A DNA stretch of 64,000 nt from Deroplatys truncata. Lineage: Eukaryota > Arthropoda > Insecta > Mantodea > Mantidae. Positions 12,119-24,574 of this stretch are shown here, in pieces (positions within the stretch are counted from its first letter, which is position 1; each line of letters starts with the position of its first letter). Below the pieces are notes generated by a model. The model had not been told where the DNA came from. It did not search any database and was given only the letters and a program-made list of their open reading frames with translations. The translations under genes were made by a program, and so were the position numbers. The stretch lies in the NCBI GenBank assembly GCA_030765065.1, contig CM060988.1, forward strand, positions 199,080,565 to 199,144,564, in the 5' to 3' direction.

Positions 12119-12822
12119 ACGTTGTCTAGAGGAAGTATTGCATTCCACCCAAAAATTCAATATATAGTTTTCACCGGAAATAATACATGTTTTGAGGCCC
12201 CTGAGCCCCCCTAAAATAATTTTTGAAAAGGTCCGGGTGTGTGTGTGAACAGCATAACTCTTCAAGCGGAAATCCCGATGAATACCAAACTTAGTACTAA
12301 ACTCCAGCACCTTCCAGAGATACGATACGAAGATTTTCAAGAAAATTCTTGCACCGCAAACTACACTTTACATTGAAAAACTAGAGATTGGCTCTAACGG
12401 TTTTGATAAAATGCCACGTATTTAAGGCATTTACAGAGAACTAAAGTGTTTATTTTGAATTTTCTGTGGATTGCTCTGAAATTCTTTTCATTTGGAAGGA
12501 ATTTTGTATAACAAGCGCCGTACTGCATAAAATATACATGTCTTTATAACTTATTTCAACGAATTTTTTGTGGTATCAGACATTTTGGAGATATCAGCTT
12601 ATATTGATTTGAATTTGTCAATACTTGTCAGTTTTTAAAGTGCTGTCACCATTCAGTTGTTTCTCGCAAGTAAGAGTATTCAATTTCAAGGCCAGCATAT
12701 AGCTACCCGTTTTTACAAATGTGACTATAGATTCTGTTTCCTCCATCCCTCTTGTATGTAACTATTTTTGTAAACGTTACCTCAATTGAGAGGAAGCAGG
12801 TAGAAGAATAGTTGTATAACGT
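12119..12822 (+). repeat. Family H copy, 3' truncated
   Basis: It opens with GTATTGCATTCCACCC and a well-kept AACAGCATAACTC region. It ends near GAATAGTTGTATAA, without the usual terminus. Confidence 0.82.
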
Positions 12823-13259
12823 ACCCCCACCACCTGATCTGCAAAGGAAGGAATTTAAGGTAGGGCCAAACGTCAGCATGAAGGAGAGGGATAACACTAT
12901 GAAGTGGGCAAATGGTTTTGGACTTGAACCGTGCGAATTTGACGTTGAGAAGATGTTTTGTTGGGGCCGCCATTACAACTGTGACCCCTTGACATTTTGT
13001 GTGTATGAGGAGGGAGAGAGAGAGCAGCAGCATCTCCACCCTGCCGATCGATACTCGCCATGCAAAGCAACCCCTCAACTCAGGCGCGTTGGATGTACCA
13101 TGGGTTCGAGAACTTTCTCTATTACTTACCTATAGTAAATAGAGCAAGTATTGACACGTTTTGATGTCTTGCATTTCGTTGTAGACTAAAGCGATAGTCA
13201 GGTATTTTAATTGGCTTTTAAATCCCATGCTCTTCGTATAACCATGAAAAAAATGCTCT
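12823..13259. other. Unclassified GC-richer segment
   Basis: It is open on + for 107 codons and on - for 98 codons over the same bases, with no known motif in either, so coding is not supported. It interrupts family H on both sides and may be an unidentified insertion. Confidence 0.4.
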
Positions 13260-13757
13260 TACCACTTGAAATAGTGCATTTAAAAATTATAACCTCGGAA
13301 ATAGTTAACGTCGCACAAAAAGAAACTGTATGACACATTCTGTGCTTTAGATTTACATTTTTTATGTAGTGTTTACCAATTATGTATACAGAAGTCATTC
13401 AGAATGAAGAGGACCTAACGGACAACTTACAGAAAATTCAAGATATATGTTAACATACGGCATTGTAATAAAAATCGTTAAAGCCATTTGTTAGGGAATC
13501 AAAAATAACGAAATATTTCCCAAGTAAAAGGTAGTTTGGGGTGGTAGCGCTTTGTGTCACATTCTTGGAAGATACTGAACCTAAATACCACATTTGGTAT
13601 TTAACCGACTTTTCGTTTTTGAGTGCACGCGCACGCACACACACGGACCTTCTTCTAAGTTTTTTTTTTCATTATTTATTCAGGAAGTTTGAAACATTTA
13701 CTTGGTATTTTGTGGTGGAGTGTAATATTAGGTGAGAAGTAGAGAAAGCGAAGAGCG
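13260..13757 (-). repeat. Family H, inverted copy
   Basis: Reverse-oriented landmarks: CGGAAATAGTTAACG, AGATACTGAACCTAAATACC and CGACTTTTCGTTTTTGAG, with a CA-rich patch where the microsatellite lies. It ends at GAGAAGTAGAGAAAGC. Confidence 0.78.
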
Positions 13758-13774
13758 CACGCGCGTATACAGCA

Positions 13775-14040
13775 CAGAAATGACTTTTAAGAATGCCACC
13801 TCACAACTATTCTTTACATGGAACATTTTTCTTATCTTTGATTTCCTTTACAGAAATCGCCCCAACATAAACTACATGACATACAAAAATTATATCTTGG
13901 ATTTTCTTGAATAGCCTGTGAAATTCTCTTCATTGTAAATGCATTTTGTTTAACTGGTAAAACAAGAGATAAGACAAAAGCATACAAGTAAAAAATATAC
14001 ATCTCCGTAAAATACACAATTTATGTCTAATGCATTTTTG
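13775..14040 (+). repeat. Family H, + fragment
   Basis: The middle part of the element (ATATCTTGGATTTTCTTG, TTAACTGGTAAAAC) is opposite in orientation to the copy just before it. Confidence 0.68.
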
Positions 14041-14170
14041 CATTCGCGAGGTCTACGGCTCAAATCCCATGGGCTGACAATCTTGAGTTGTTTTTGTTTG
14101 TTTCCCCTCAGTCAAGCCAAGATAAATACCGCATTGCATATTTAATACCAAGATCCAAAGTTCCATCTTA
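14041..14170 (+). mobile_element. SINE fragment (type 3, as at 30.5 kb)
   Basis: It has GCATTCGCGAGGTC, a decayed box B (GGCTCAAATCCCATGGGC) and a downstream TTTCCCCTCAGTC that match the SINE head at 30499-30613. No target duplication was seen. Confidence 0.55.
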
Positions 14171-14249
14171 GGTCTAAAACAAAGCTAAAATGGAAATACC
14201 GACTGCTCTGCCATCTACCCACAGACAGCTAAAGCAGGTAGACTGGATG

Positions 14250-15060
14250 AACCCCAATGCCATCTGACCACGTATAGAAGCAGAGGTGCAGTTGCCTAGC
14301 ACTAAGGCCCCTCTGCACATTGTCGAAGCTGTCATCTGTCCGTCACGTATAGAAGCAAAGGCACAGTTGCCTAGCACTAAGGCCTCTGTGGACACGTGAC
14401 GAAGCTGTCATACCGTCACTTATAGACGCAGAGGCAGATTTACCTAGCTCTAAGCCCGTCTTGAATACGTGACGATGCTCTCATCTGCCTGTCACGTGTG
14501 GTTGCCTAGTATTAAGTTCTCTTTGGACTTGTGATGAAGCTCTCGTCTACCCGTTACGTATAGAAACGGAACTACAGTTGCCTGGCACTAAGGTCTGTGT
14601 ACACGTGACGAAGCTGCCATCTGCCCGTCAGTATAGAAACACTGGCATTAAGTCTGTGAACACGTGACGAAGCTCTCATTTGCCCATCATGTATAGAAAC
14701 AGAAGTACAGTTGCCTAACACTAAGGCTTTTGTGGACACATGACGAAGCTGCCATCTGCCCGTCACGTGTAGAAGCAAAGGTACAGTTGCCTGGAACTAA
14801 GGCTTTTGTGGACATATGACGAAGCTGCCATCTGACCCGTAACGTATAGAAGCAGATGTACAGTTGTCTATTACTAAGGCCTCTGAGGACATGTGACGAA
14901 GCTGCCATCTGCCCGTCAGTATAGAAACACTGGCACTAAGGTCTGTGGACACCTGACGAAGCTCTCATTTGCCCATCACGTACAGAAGCAGAAGTACAGT
15001 TGCCCGCCACTAGAGTCTGGGCGACGAGGCTGCCATCTGCCCGTCACACATAGAAACAGA
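14250..15060. repeat. Tandem array, period about 75 bp
   Basis: About ten imperfect units, each with GTATAGAAGCAGAGGTACAG, TTGCCTAGCACTAAGGC, GTGGACACGTGACGAAGC and CATCTGCCCGTC. Units vary by substitution and small deletions. Short ORFs across the array are by-products of its periodicity. A lone unit recurs near 16831. Confidence 0.9.
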
Positions 15061-15574
15061 TATACTAGTCCCGGGCATCCTTTCCCCAACCGGCTTCAAA
15101 GCGAACGGAAAGCTTTGAAGCCTGACCATAAACCCATCAGTAAACGATTAGTAGGGTCTTCCCATCCCTTAAACACAACACGTGGTCCTTTCTCCAGCTC
15201 CACCAAAGCAAAGCGTTGTTGCAATGTCATTTCTGCTGTTTCTTCGGTTTTATTTTAGCAGCTGTGACTGTTCGCTCGTGCTTTTCTTCCATGTTCAGCT
15301 AAGCTTCTATATTACTTCTTCAGAGAAGTTATATAGTGTTTTACTTAGTGCAGTTTTGTAAGTTTAGCAGTGTTTAATAGTTATTAGCGTTTAATAGTTT
15401 AATTAAGATGTGGAGACCTTGGGAAACGAACCAAGTTGATGCCCCTCCGGTCGCACCAGCAAGTGACCCTCTGCCGAATATCAGTAATGCCAAGACCACG
15501 AAGAAAAGGGCTACAAAAACTGAATAAGCAAAGCCAGATTTTTATGTGTAATGTTCAAGAACATGTAGAAAAGA
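15061..15574. other. Unclassified stretch with a 39-codon ORF
   Basis: After the 75-bp array comes a T/A-rich leader-like stretch, then an ATG ORF at 15408-15527 (+) encoding 39 residues that begin MWRPWETNQVDAPPVAP and end in a basic KKRATK stretch. I do not recognise it. It could be the decapitated start of a mobile-element gene or chance. Confidence 0.3.
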
Positions 15575-16137
15575 ACCTTTTATGTGGAAAAATGTTTGTT
15601 ATTGTTTTGAATTTCTCAAAAACAGCTTAACGATTTTTAGTAAAATACCGCAAGTTTAAGATATTTGCAGGAAAAATAAAATTTGTATCATGAATTTTAT
15701 ATTCTGGGAATAACTTGTAAAATTTTCCTCGTTCTCAACTTGTTGTATTACTGGTAAATTCTAAGAGAGAGACAAAATCTTACTCTGCGTAAAATGCAAT
15801 CTCGGTAAAGGACAAATTTTAGGTCAAATTGTGTTAACCATTTCCGAGAAATTTTTTGTTGTTGGTTTGAATTTTGAAATACAAGTTGGAAGTCTCTGTT
15901 TGTATTTTCCTCGTGGTCATGCTAAGAGCATGGAATTTCAAAGTCATCATATAGTCATCTGTATTTTAAAAATCTGACTATCGCTTTAGCCTATGTATCC
16001 TTATATTTACAACGATATGTGCAATGAAATTTTATCTTATTATTTAAGAAGTAGATAGAATAAGCTTTTGTGAAAGTAGTTTGTAGAAGAGTGAGTAGAG
16101 ATAATCTTGTGAATATAATACATAAGATTTTTTTTTT
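15575..16137 (+). repeat. Family H, 3' two-thirds
   Basis: Landmarks from TTTAAGATATTTGCAGG to the degenerated terminus ATCTTGTGAATATAATAC, followed by a T-rich run. Confidence 0.78.
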
Positions 16138-16830
16138 ATTTTCTTTCTTTTGCCTTCGTATTTTTACTTATCCTGCATTTTATAATAAAGCTATTTATTT
16201 AAGTAAACAGAAGATGTCATGCTTATAAATCTTACACCTTAAACAATACACAACTTCTTGTATTAGCTTTATATTAATAAAACATTGTTGTGATACAAGT
16301 GATAAAAAACTTTTTACCATAGCTCCGCGCACAGCATAATCAAAAATGATGCTTTGATTTGGGAGTAAGAGTTCCTTTCAAAATAAATTAATATTTATGT
16401 ATTTTAATTATTTAATGATAGTCCAACAATGTATAGTTTATTCGGAACATGTTTCTAAGTTTCTCTCGGATATGTTAACATGCATTTCTATTCTTGTAGC
16501 GCAGTATATTAGTTCAGATCATTCATTAGTTCAGTTATATTTTAAAGCGTTTGCAACTTAAATGTAATTACTATGCGATTCATAGTTATTTACATAGTTA
16601 TTTTGTGTGTAAAGCAAGCAGACAAACTGCATGATTGTATTCTGTACATGTGGAAATCACCTGCAAAGGTTTGCTTTTAAATACTATTTTTAATTTTGGC
16701 AACAACGCGCATATGCACATGGATGTCACTAAGATTTTATGGTGCTTGCGGTTAGGGAGGGTAGGGAACAAGTGTTTGGCTACTGCACAAAGGTCGCCGC
16801 TTGGGGATCCGAAGGCTGCGATGACCATAT
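16138..16830. other. Unclassified AT-rich sequence
   Basis: No repeat or gene was recognised. Overlapping ORFs on both strands at about 16600-16950 show no motifs. Confidence 0.5.
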
Positions 16831-16930
16831 ACAGTTGCCTCGCACTAAGGCTTCTGTGGGCACGTGACGAAGCAAAATGGTATGGTACAGGGATGAGACG
16901 TAGAAGGGTAACTCCGTCACATACCGAGCC
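16831..16930 (+). repeat. Chimeric fragment of two tandem-repeat families
   Basis: GTTGCCTCGCACTAAGGC and GGGCACGTGACGAAGC match the 75-bp array unit at 14.3-15.1 kb. They are joined within about 25 bp to ACAGGGATGAGACGTAGAAG, which matches the 104-bp unit at 30.6 kb. Confidence 0.6.
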
Positions 16931-16972
16931 ACGAGAGATTCCTTAAGATCTATCGCGATATGGCCACGTACA

Positions 16973-17105
16973 AAGAGTGTGGAATTTCAAGGCCAGCATA
17001 TAGCGGACCCGCTTTTCAACATTTGACTGCCACTTCAGTCTCCTGTATCCCCTTAGAACGAAATGTGTAATGAAACCATTTCTGCAAAAGTTTATCCCTT
17101 TTGGG
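16973..17105 (+). repeat. Family H, 3' fragment
   Basis: GGCCAGCATATAGCGGACCC and ACGAAATGTGTAATGAAACC are clear. Both ends are truncated. Confidence 0.7.
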
Positions 17106-17179
17106 AGGAATATATTGTAGATGTATAAAAGTAAACTATAATGGGTAGTTACAGTTTTTTCCCCTGTCTGTTTCATGTT

Positions 17180-17445
17180 TATCCATATAAGCGTTTACAG
17201 AAAAAGTTTCATTACACATTTCGCTGTGGATATAAGAGGGATACGTGAGACTGAAGTGGTCGCTATATGCTGGCTTACTCTTGCATGATAGACTAGAAAC
17301 AACTGGATGGATATAGCAGTTCAAGCAATGTAAAGTAATTAGAAAATTGAAACCAATAACAAGTATCTCGGAAACGGTTAAATCATAACTTGTGTGTTTT
17401 AATGAGATGTATCTATACTTGCTACACAGTAAGTTTTTGCCTATA
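17180..17445 (-). repeat. Family H, inverted fragment
   Basis: A reverse-oriented counterpart of the preceding fragment (CATTACACATTTCGC, CGCTATATGCTGGC, TATCTCGGAAACGG). The two form a small inverted pair about 75 bp apart. Confidence 0.7.
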
Positions 17446-18880
17446 TGTGGTTCGCCAGTGAGCTTGATTTATTGTGAGGAAATATAACAAAAACTATTTT
17501 ATACACAAGGTTATTGAAACGTTTTGACATAGATTTTGCTGTGTAATAGGAGCAAGGTTAATCAGAGGTTTTGTCATTGACCTCACTGTACACATTTGCG
17601 ATATTTGATTACAATGTCACATTTTACCGTTATAAGCAGGAACCGATTGTTGTGTTGTTGCGTAGCTAGTCTGCAGAGTCTCGAATAACAGAAAATTGCG
17701 TTACATATGTGGAAAGCCAAGATACACATTTCGATGTATGTTCATTAACAAGAAATAAACTTTCATTGCCCATTTCATTTCTTTAGGATGCATATGTCCG
17801 TACCTGTAAGGGTTGATTTCTAATTACAAGCATGTTTAATAAGTATTTACGGAAATGCATGGGATTTTAATGGGTATTTTTTAAATGTATAAACCCTTTT
17901 TTATTTCCTAAGCAAAATGCCACACTGCCCATGTGGCCTATGCAGAGTAACACTCGATCAATTTAGAACTGGCCGACGTCTGAGAGACGGAGCATGAATC
18001 GGTTACTTGCGGAGGCTCGGGACAGCCAGACTTTATTCACAAGACTGCATATATTCTTGTAGTAGTTATAATGGGGAACACAACTCTAATCACATAATTC
18101 ATAGACGAGATTTCAAACAGACAGATGTTTCAGTTTGTAACCAAAACACACTTTATTGATGTGTGGTTCTCAAGTGAAGTATGACTAAAGCTAGTTACAA
18201 TGTCACACTTACTGCAGCTCAGTGGTAGTGTCAGCTTACTTTTCCTGAGGTTGCAATTTCAAATCTCCATGGAATCATTCAACTTTTCCCCCCTTTAATT
18301 TTAAATACATGAGGCAAGATATAACAGGTTTTCTTAATTTTTTTATGTATATGGGTTTATTTAGTAGTCCATCATACCGGTAGATGGCAACCATGACATT
18401 AATTTATCGATCGGGAGGAGGTTTCATACTCAGTCAATTTAATTTTATAACCACAGATTTCACAATTATTGTGTAATTATATTTGTAAGTAAACTGAAGC
18501 GATATTATTTAACTATATTGCAGTAAAACGAGTTGTAAAAAGCTAAAGATAGCAATTCACTATCGAACTCGAGCTGCTTGTGTAGAAGTGAAGTAGCCTA
18601 ACCACTGATCCACGCCAAGCATGGTGTGGAGGTGTACCCACATCAGTGTCTTGTATTATAGTGTTAGCGCTCACTCGAAGAGACTTTGGAAAAATTTAAC
18701 TACTCAAGAGACGGGCCACTTTTAGTTTGACCGAGTGTACAATATGCGACATTTATGTTAGTTGCAGTTTGATTCCAATAAGATAAACAAGCATATAATA
18801 AAATACCAGTCTCTTAACGCAGATGTAGACTATAACTACATTTTGCGCATAAATATCACAATGTAATATAGGTTGGGGCA
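17446..18880. other. Unclassified AT-rich stretch
   Basis: No coding or transposon sequence was recognised, apart from the tRNA-like segment at 18205-18350. Confidence 0.45.
18205..18350 (+). mobile_element. tRNA-like SINE fragment or tRNA pseudogene
   Basis: It carries a good box-A-like GCAGCTCAGTGGTAG and, about 35 bp on, a weak box-B-like AATTTCAAATCTC. The stems do not pair well enough for a functional tRNA. Confidence 0.4.
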
Positions 18881-18983
18881 GAGGAATCTGACGATTTTCA
18901 ATTCTCATTTTCGTGTGGAATATGGGAGAAAAGAAAGCAGCGTTTATGTTATTGTTGAAGTAAAATGGTGCCATTTTAGTTGC

Positions 18984-19812
18984 AATGGAGCCTTGGACAG
19001 CACGAGATCGTGGAAGCATATTTCAAAAGTGGAGATTCTGTTATAACTCAACGTCTGTCTCGAAGGGAGTTGAATGTGCAGCTCCTAGGCTCAACACAAA
19101 GTTGTGGATTAGAAACAATACGTGAAACCTCCGGGATCCAAACACTGTGCTGTTGTCAGAAGTCCTCCATCGTGAGGTCACCAACATCTACGCTTCCATC
19201 TTTGCAAAATGCTGATTGTTCATCAATTAAAGGAGCGCGATTTTGCACATAGGCGGAATTTCGCGGAGCAGTTTCTGCTTCTTACGGAAGAGAATCTCAA
19301 TCTTCTCCTGATGACCGACGATTTATCAGGAAGTGTTAATAAGCAAAACTTCAGAAAACCCCAGACTGATTCATCCACAACCTCTGCACCGTGCGGTATG
19401 GAGTGGGATAGCTTGCTTGAAGAGATAGGGCCATACTTTTTTGAGGACGACAATAGTAAAGCTCAGAATTGTTATGGAAATGATGCGGTTGCTTAGTTGC
19501 AGCAGGATAGGGCCAAGGCTCATACAGCGTTAACAACAGTGAATATGCGTGGTACAGTTTTTTTCCAGAACATTTACCCATCGCATTGTCCAGCACCTTC
19601 TCTCGATTTGACAGCTTGTGACTATTTTCTGTAGGGTTTCCTTAAAAGTAAAGCTTATGCCACAAGACATAGAAACATGAATAGCTTAAAGCAAAGAATT
19701 TCAGAAGAGATACCTGGCGTAATTCAGAGAGTAATGAGAAATCTCAGAGTCAGGCTGAATTAGTGTGCGAGAAGTTGAGGAAGGTATTTCAGTGATATAA
19801 TTTTTAAAAATT
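18984..19812 (+). pseudogene. Mariner-family transposase relic
   Basis: A cut-and-paste DDE transposase, now dead. Conceptual pieces in order are HEIVEAYFKSGDSVITQR (N-terminal helix-turn-helix), LKERDFAHRRNFAEQF, LTEENLNLLLMTDDLSGSVN, NKQNFR, GPYFFEDDN, QQDRAKAHTA (second catalytic Asp), LDLTACDYFL (third catalytic Asp), and a C-terminus ending GRYFSDIIF. The block after the first Asp is shortened, the segment between PYFFEDDN and QQD carries a deletion, and frames shift several times. No terminal repeats were identified. Confidence 0.85.
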
Positions 19813-20395
19813 AAAATAGCATGAAATATATGTAGTGTCATGGAGCGTATTTCATTCAATCCAATCTTAACTGAGTTAAAACACCTAAACGTTAATTTAC
19901 CTAAAATTTCTCATATGTTTTCTAACAGTTTTGTTTTTTAAATAGCGAGTAACTGTGTTTCTTTTGGTAAGGAGCTATACAATGTGACAGCTGTGTTTAA
20001 TGTACTCTTAATTCCATATGCTGCATTTATTTGTAGCAGGTATGTGTATATGTATTCTTTGTCCAGCACTACCTATTAAAGTATACCAATAGTATATTGC
20101 CAGCTTGTATATTGATGTCTGGTTGCTAGGAGCAATGACTGGATAAAATCCCCCAACACCAATCATTGATGTGGCAAAGAGACGTTTCAAAAACCTTAAA
20201 AATATTATATCTAGAACGTTACATTCAGAAAAACAAGCTTACAATACCTTGTACATATGCAGATGTCAGAAAGTGAACGTGACAAGGAGTTCAAATTTAC
20301 CAGAATATTAAAACAAACTTTTACGGAGAATTGCTTGCCCTACACTACGCTGTTTGAAACCGGCTCTATTCCCTCTCCGTGTGTCGGCTGATCAG
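19813..20395. other. Unclassified non-coding sequence
   Basis: AT-rich, between two mariner relics, with no features recognised. Confidence 0.5.
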
Positions 20396-20900
20396 TTGAC
20401 TCGAAGTCTGTTATTATGTGAGACACGTGTTTTAGTGCTGTTTAATCTTCACGTATGATTCCTTTGTGACAAACTCTTGTAGAGAGCGAGACATTCCCTG
20501 TTATTCGTGCGCTTCACAGAGAAACGGTTCGTAATCTTGTGAATAGATTTAGGGAAAGAGATCTATTCTTGATAAGAAACCGTGTCCTTACGGAGGAAAA
20601 CCTCGATGATCCCGGAGAAAAGTTAGAAATCTCTGAAGAAGCTTCCAGAGGAATAAGGAATTTCACAAACCTCGGTTTTAAATGCCACTGAAGTTTTAAA
20701 TTAAAGCTCTATAGGATAACTGTAGTTGAGGAATTGCAGCCACGCGATGTGAGTAGAGTTAACTTCTGCAATTTGGGTGTTGGATAGTGTTAATGATTGT
20801 TCTGTGGACCCATGGGCATGTCAATAGAAACATCTTCAATGACAAAGACATGTGATTATTGCAGATTAATTTGCATGCGAAATCGTTGCGCGCGAATTTA
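20396..20900 (+). pseudogene. Mariner-family transposase relic, N-terminal part
   Basis: Readable pieces are ETVRNLVNRFRERDLF and RVLTEENLDDPGEKLE, then, after frameshifts, YRITVVEELQPRD and SRVNFCN. This is the order of the DNA-binding and linker region of insect mariner-type transposases. A decayed counterpart of the first-Asp block follows near 20835. The catalytic core beyond that is absent. The family assignment rests on these phrases alone. Confidence 0.65.
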
Positions 20901-20985
20901 AGGGGCTGTGTGTATCCGACTCCGCCGATAAGCAGCTTGCTTCTCGGTGCCAGCCATACATCCAAACGAACGCTCTGTATGTACG

Positions 20986-21851
20986 TCTTTATGTATTAAA
21001 AATAAGACGCTTTAGCATTCCTGACCACATTAGAGAAGTATGCCAATAAAATATTTTCATTTACACCAACGATATTATTGTCACTTCTCCAATTGTTAAA
21101 CAAATTCATTCTCATGAATATTTTTTTTTCCTCTTGTTTCCTTCTTACACTTCGCAAGTAATAAAGTGTTAGTAGCCGACTTCCAACACAATATCAGGAA
21201 TATGTATAATACAGTTAGTTCTCTCCTAACACAGTAACAATCCCTGTAATCGAGCGAGATGGTTCCGGCCACTCTGACCATGGGGTTTTGTAGGCGAATG
21301 CTGGGGTGGTTCCCCTTGACCCACGAATTTCCTGTCCCCATTATTTGCTTTGGTCTGTATCAGGGTTGTAGGACCTGGCGACGGCGGTTTGTGTGTTGCG
21401 GCAGGACTGCTGTGGCCTCCTTCCTTCCTTGGAGTAGCTCGCTTATTGCCTGCGTCAGGATTGGTATCGTTATGGACCCCGTCCTTGCTACCGCACATCA
21501 TCGTCAGGATCTGGTCTCTCCTTCATCCCAGGGGTCACGTTGGAAGCACAAACTTACTGAAGACCTCCTAGCTAACAAGCCTGTAACTTCAGACGAGTGC
21601 TATGTAATACAATGTCTAATTTAAAATAATGATTATATTTATTTAATACATTAACTAACAAGTGTTGCATAAAATATGTAATGATTTAGACTTGATCCAC
21701 TGGACTGCGTCTTGTGAACTAAGCTTTTCCACTCGTAAATAAGATGTAACGTTAAGGGAAGACTAAATCGCGAAAATTTCTGCCCCCCCCCAAAAAAAAA
21801 TTTCTCATATTGTGCAATCATATTAATTGGAATTTGCTCTTTAATTATATA
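20986..21851. other. Unclassified; GC-rich island at 21240-21570
   Basis: The island is open in three frames (121 and 73 codons on +, 91 on -). The minus-strand reading is rich in Pro, Gly, Lys and Thr, without identifiable domains. It may be a fragment of a retroelement or a host CpG-rich sequence. Nothing decisive was seen. Confidence 0.4.
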
Positions 21852-23236
21852 ACGGGAGAGCCAAGAAACTACGAACCGATTGCGCGGTGTTTTTCCACTG
21901 GGCGTGTGGAAACATGACGCACTGCTGCTATAAACAAGGCCACGCTGTTGACGTAGTTTTGCTCTGCAGTGTGAAGTGCAGTATTGAGTTGATGTGATGT
22001 AGTTCAGTTATTACGAATTATTTATTATTTTGTCCTGTACTTAGTCACAAAGTATATTATGTCTCGGTATATGTTTTCTACTGCACAGCGTGTATTTATT
22101 TATGATCTCAGTCAGCTCGCCAAGTGTAAGTACGATTTGCAGAAAGATTTCCAGGTGTAAAAGTTCCAGGTCGTACAACAATCCATGAACTTTACAATAA
22201 ATTTCAGGCCACAGGAAGTGTTCAGGCTAAGAAATCTAAAAGACGGCGTACGGTTCTTACCGAAGAAACACTAGACGACATCGGTCATCGTTTGGAGAAT
22301 CCCCCCCCAAAATCGTTTAGGCGTCTTTACAACAGGCAGGCATTTCTTGTGGCTCTGCACGAAGAGCTACCAAATTGCTGAAGTTAAAACCATATAAAAC
22401 AACTGTGGCACATGCTCTTCAACCAGGTGACCCTGTAATTAGGCGCACATTTTGTGAGTGGAGTCTCAATAGTGTAAACAATGTCGAAATAGACCCATAT
22501 TAAATATTTCTCACGGACGAGGCTTGGTTCCACCTTCATTGCTATGTGTGTACACAAAATAATCGTTATTGGAGCTCTGACAAACCTAATATTGCTCATG
22601 AAGTACCCCTTCATGACGAAAAAATTGGTATATGGTGCGCCGTGAGCGGAGAAAGTTATAGGGCCATTTTTTTTCGAGTCAAGAGTTGACGCCTGTGCAC
22701 GTCAATGCAATTTTGCCCCCCCCCCTTTTATTTTTAGAGAATTAACAGACAGGGAGCGTGATTTTGCCTTTTTTCAACAAGACTCTGCAACAGCTCATAC
22801 AGCCAATATTTCAATGAGAACAATTGAAAGTGTGTTTGAGGACGGAATTATTAGTAGACATTTGTGGCCCCCTCAGACCCACGATCTAACCCCCTGCAAT
22901 TTCTATTTCCGGGGTAACTTAAAACATAAGTGAACAAGACAAACCCACACACCCTGGAAGAATTAAAACAAAATATCGACCAGGAAATTGCCAGCATTTG
23001 TCAACGTGAACTACGGGAGTGATGGATAGTTTCCTAAAGAGGTGCCAAAAATATATGGACAACAACGGTGGCCAGCTTCAGCATCTCCTTTCATAAAATT
23101 GGTAAAAAAAGTCTTTAAAAGTAGTTTCAAAAATGTATGGGTTACATCCGCGCTTTTCTATGACGGCAACGAGCGCCGAGAACGCGGACAGGAAAAATAC
23201 CGCGCAGCCGGTTCGTAGTTTTTTGTCTGTGTGTGT
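21852..23236 (+). mobile_element. Mariner-type transposon, copy A, with terminal repeats
   Basis: A complete element of about 1.38 kb. The 5' end after a TA reads ACGGGAGAGCC, then AAGAAACTACGAACCG and GCGCGGT. The 3' end carries the complement (ACCGCGCAGCCGGTTCGTAG), giving inverted repeats of about 35 bp. Copy B lies at 26.2 kb with unrelated flanks, so both are separate insertions rather than a local tandem duplication. Confidence 0.9.
22059..23096 (+). pseudogene. Transposase of copy A, frameshifted
   Basis: It starts at an ATG with MSRYMFSTAQRVFIYDLSQ and hits a stop after KDFQV. Later blocks are FLTDEAWFHLHCYV (first catalytic Asp), NNRYWSSDKPNIAHEVPLHD, FFQQDSATAHTAN (second Asp) and HDLTPCNFYF, where the third catalytic Asp is Asn and the following Trp is Arg. 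The C-terminus near 23096 resembles the QHLL ending of this group. It cannot encode an active enzyme. Confidence 0.9.
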
Positions 23237-23340
23237 TTTTTTTTCTCATTGTAGGCAAATAGTTGTATTTTAAATAGATTTCTAAAAATGGTACTGCATC
23301 TGCCATTTTCTACCGTGAATTCCTCACCACTTCATGGGAA

Positions 23341-23866
23341 AAAATCTGTTACATTCGCATGACTTTCTTTACCTTCTATCGTTACATTAGTGGCTATACA
23401 AACTGCTCTTAAGAAAGTTTATTTTCCTATCTACTTCGTTTTAATCCAGATAAAGCTTTCCGGAAATAGCTACATTGCACATTTCGTTAGATACAAAGAG
23501 AACAGCGATAGTCAAATGTTTAACAACTGGACGCTATATGCTGGCCTCGCAATCGCGAGAAAGAACTGAATGTTGACAGGACTTAGAATGACCAAGAAGT
23601 GAACAATTCGAACCTTTAATAACGGATATCTAGGAAATAGCTGATGCCACAAAAAATTTATTTGAAATGAATTTGTGGTTTAGAGATCTACATTTATTTT
23701 TGTGTAGTACGTTTTCGTCTATCGCTTAACGTTTACCAGTTATTCAAGATCACACAGAGTTCCTTCCGAATGAAGGGGACTTCACAGACTATTCCCAGAA
23801 AATTCAATATATGCGTTATGTAAATATCTTTCAGATATATTTTAATCAATGGAATTAATTGTTCTT
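23341..23866 (-). repeat. Family H, inverted copy, truncated
   Basis: It starts with the family terminus (ATCTGTTACATTCGCATGAC) and runs to about the TATTTTAATCAATGG region. The palindromic-end half is missing. Confidence 0.8.
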
Positions 23867-24566
23867 TCACACAAGCCGTGTGTTGGACAAAGTTGGAAAG
23901 GTAGAATCAGATGACTGAAAAATTCAATGCCATAGCCGGGATTGGTAAACTTAGGGGAAGTCGTGATCTACAAATTGGTTCTGTTGTTAAGTATGGCAGC
24001 TTTTTCTGTGAACATTTTCTGGTATAAATGACGCGTTTTCTTAGAAACTATTAAAACAACCTCTAATTTCTGCTGTGCATATACTTTGGTTGGTTATGTT
24101 TTAAAAAGATAATTGCTGATAAATTTCAATGAAAAGATGGATCTTCCTTAATAAACAAATTTATTGTATAAAAGTGTATCAGTGAACTTAGAAGGCATGC
24201 GTCTACATCCTGTGAACATTTCAGTCATACCTTAAATAGTTCGAGGCAGTGGGTCATGAACTGGTGTAGGAGTTTCTAAGTATTAAAGTCAGGACGAAAA
24301 GAAATTAAGTTGAACTTTTTACATCGCAGATAATAAACCACCCCATTCCTCAGCCACTCACCAGACCGTGTTGACCTGCCATCAGTGACCTTGGCCGTTG
24401 TTTACATTCTTTATGGTTTGAATATAGATAACTTGTAGCCAAGGTAACGAACTTGGTCACGAACGTAGCAGATTTAATAATGAAGGATAGGACTTTAAAT
24501 CTCCCCTTTCAATTACCCTTGGCCGCTGTTATCCGCGTTCTTTCTAGTTGTAATAATTTGAGTATT
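23867..24566. other. Unclassified non-coding sequence
   Basis: No repeat or coding signal was recognised. Confidence 0.5.
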
Positions 24567-24574
24567 GATAACTT

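Noticed and set aside
12782-13135. Overlapping 98- and 107-codon ORFs on opposite strands
   Set aside because: Both are open over the same GC-richer bases with no motif, so neither can be preferred.
14893-15258. 121-codon + ORF
   Set aside because: It begins inside the 75-bp tandem array and runs into unrelated sequence, with no domain.
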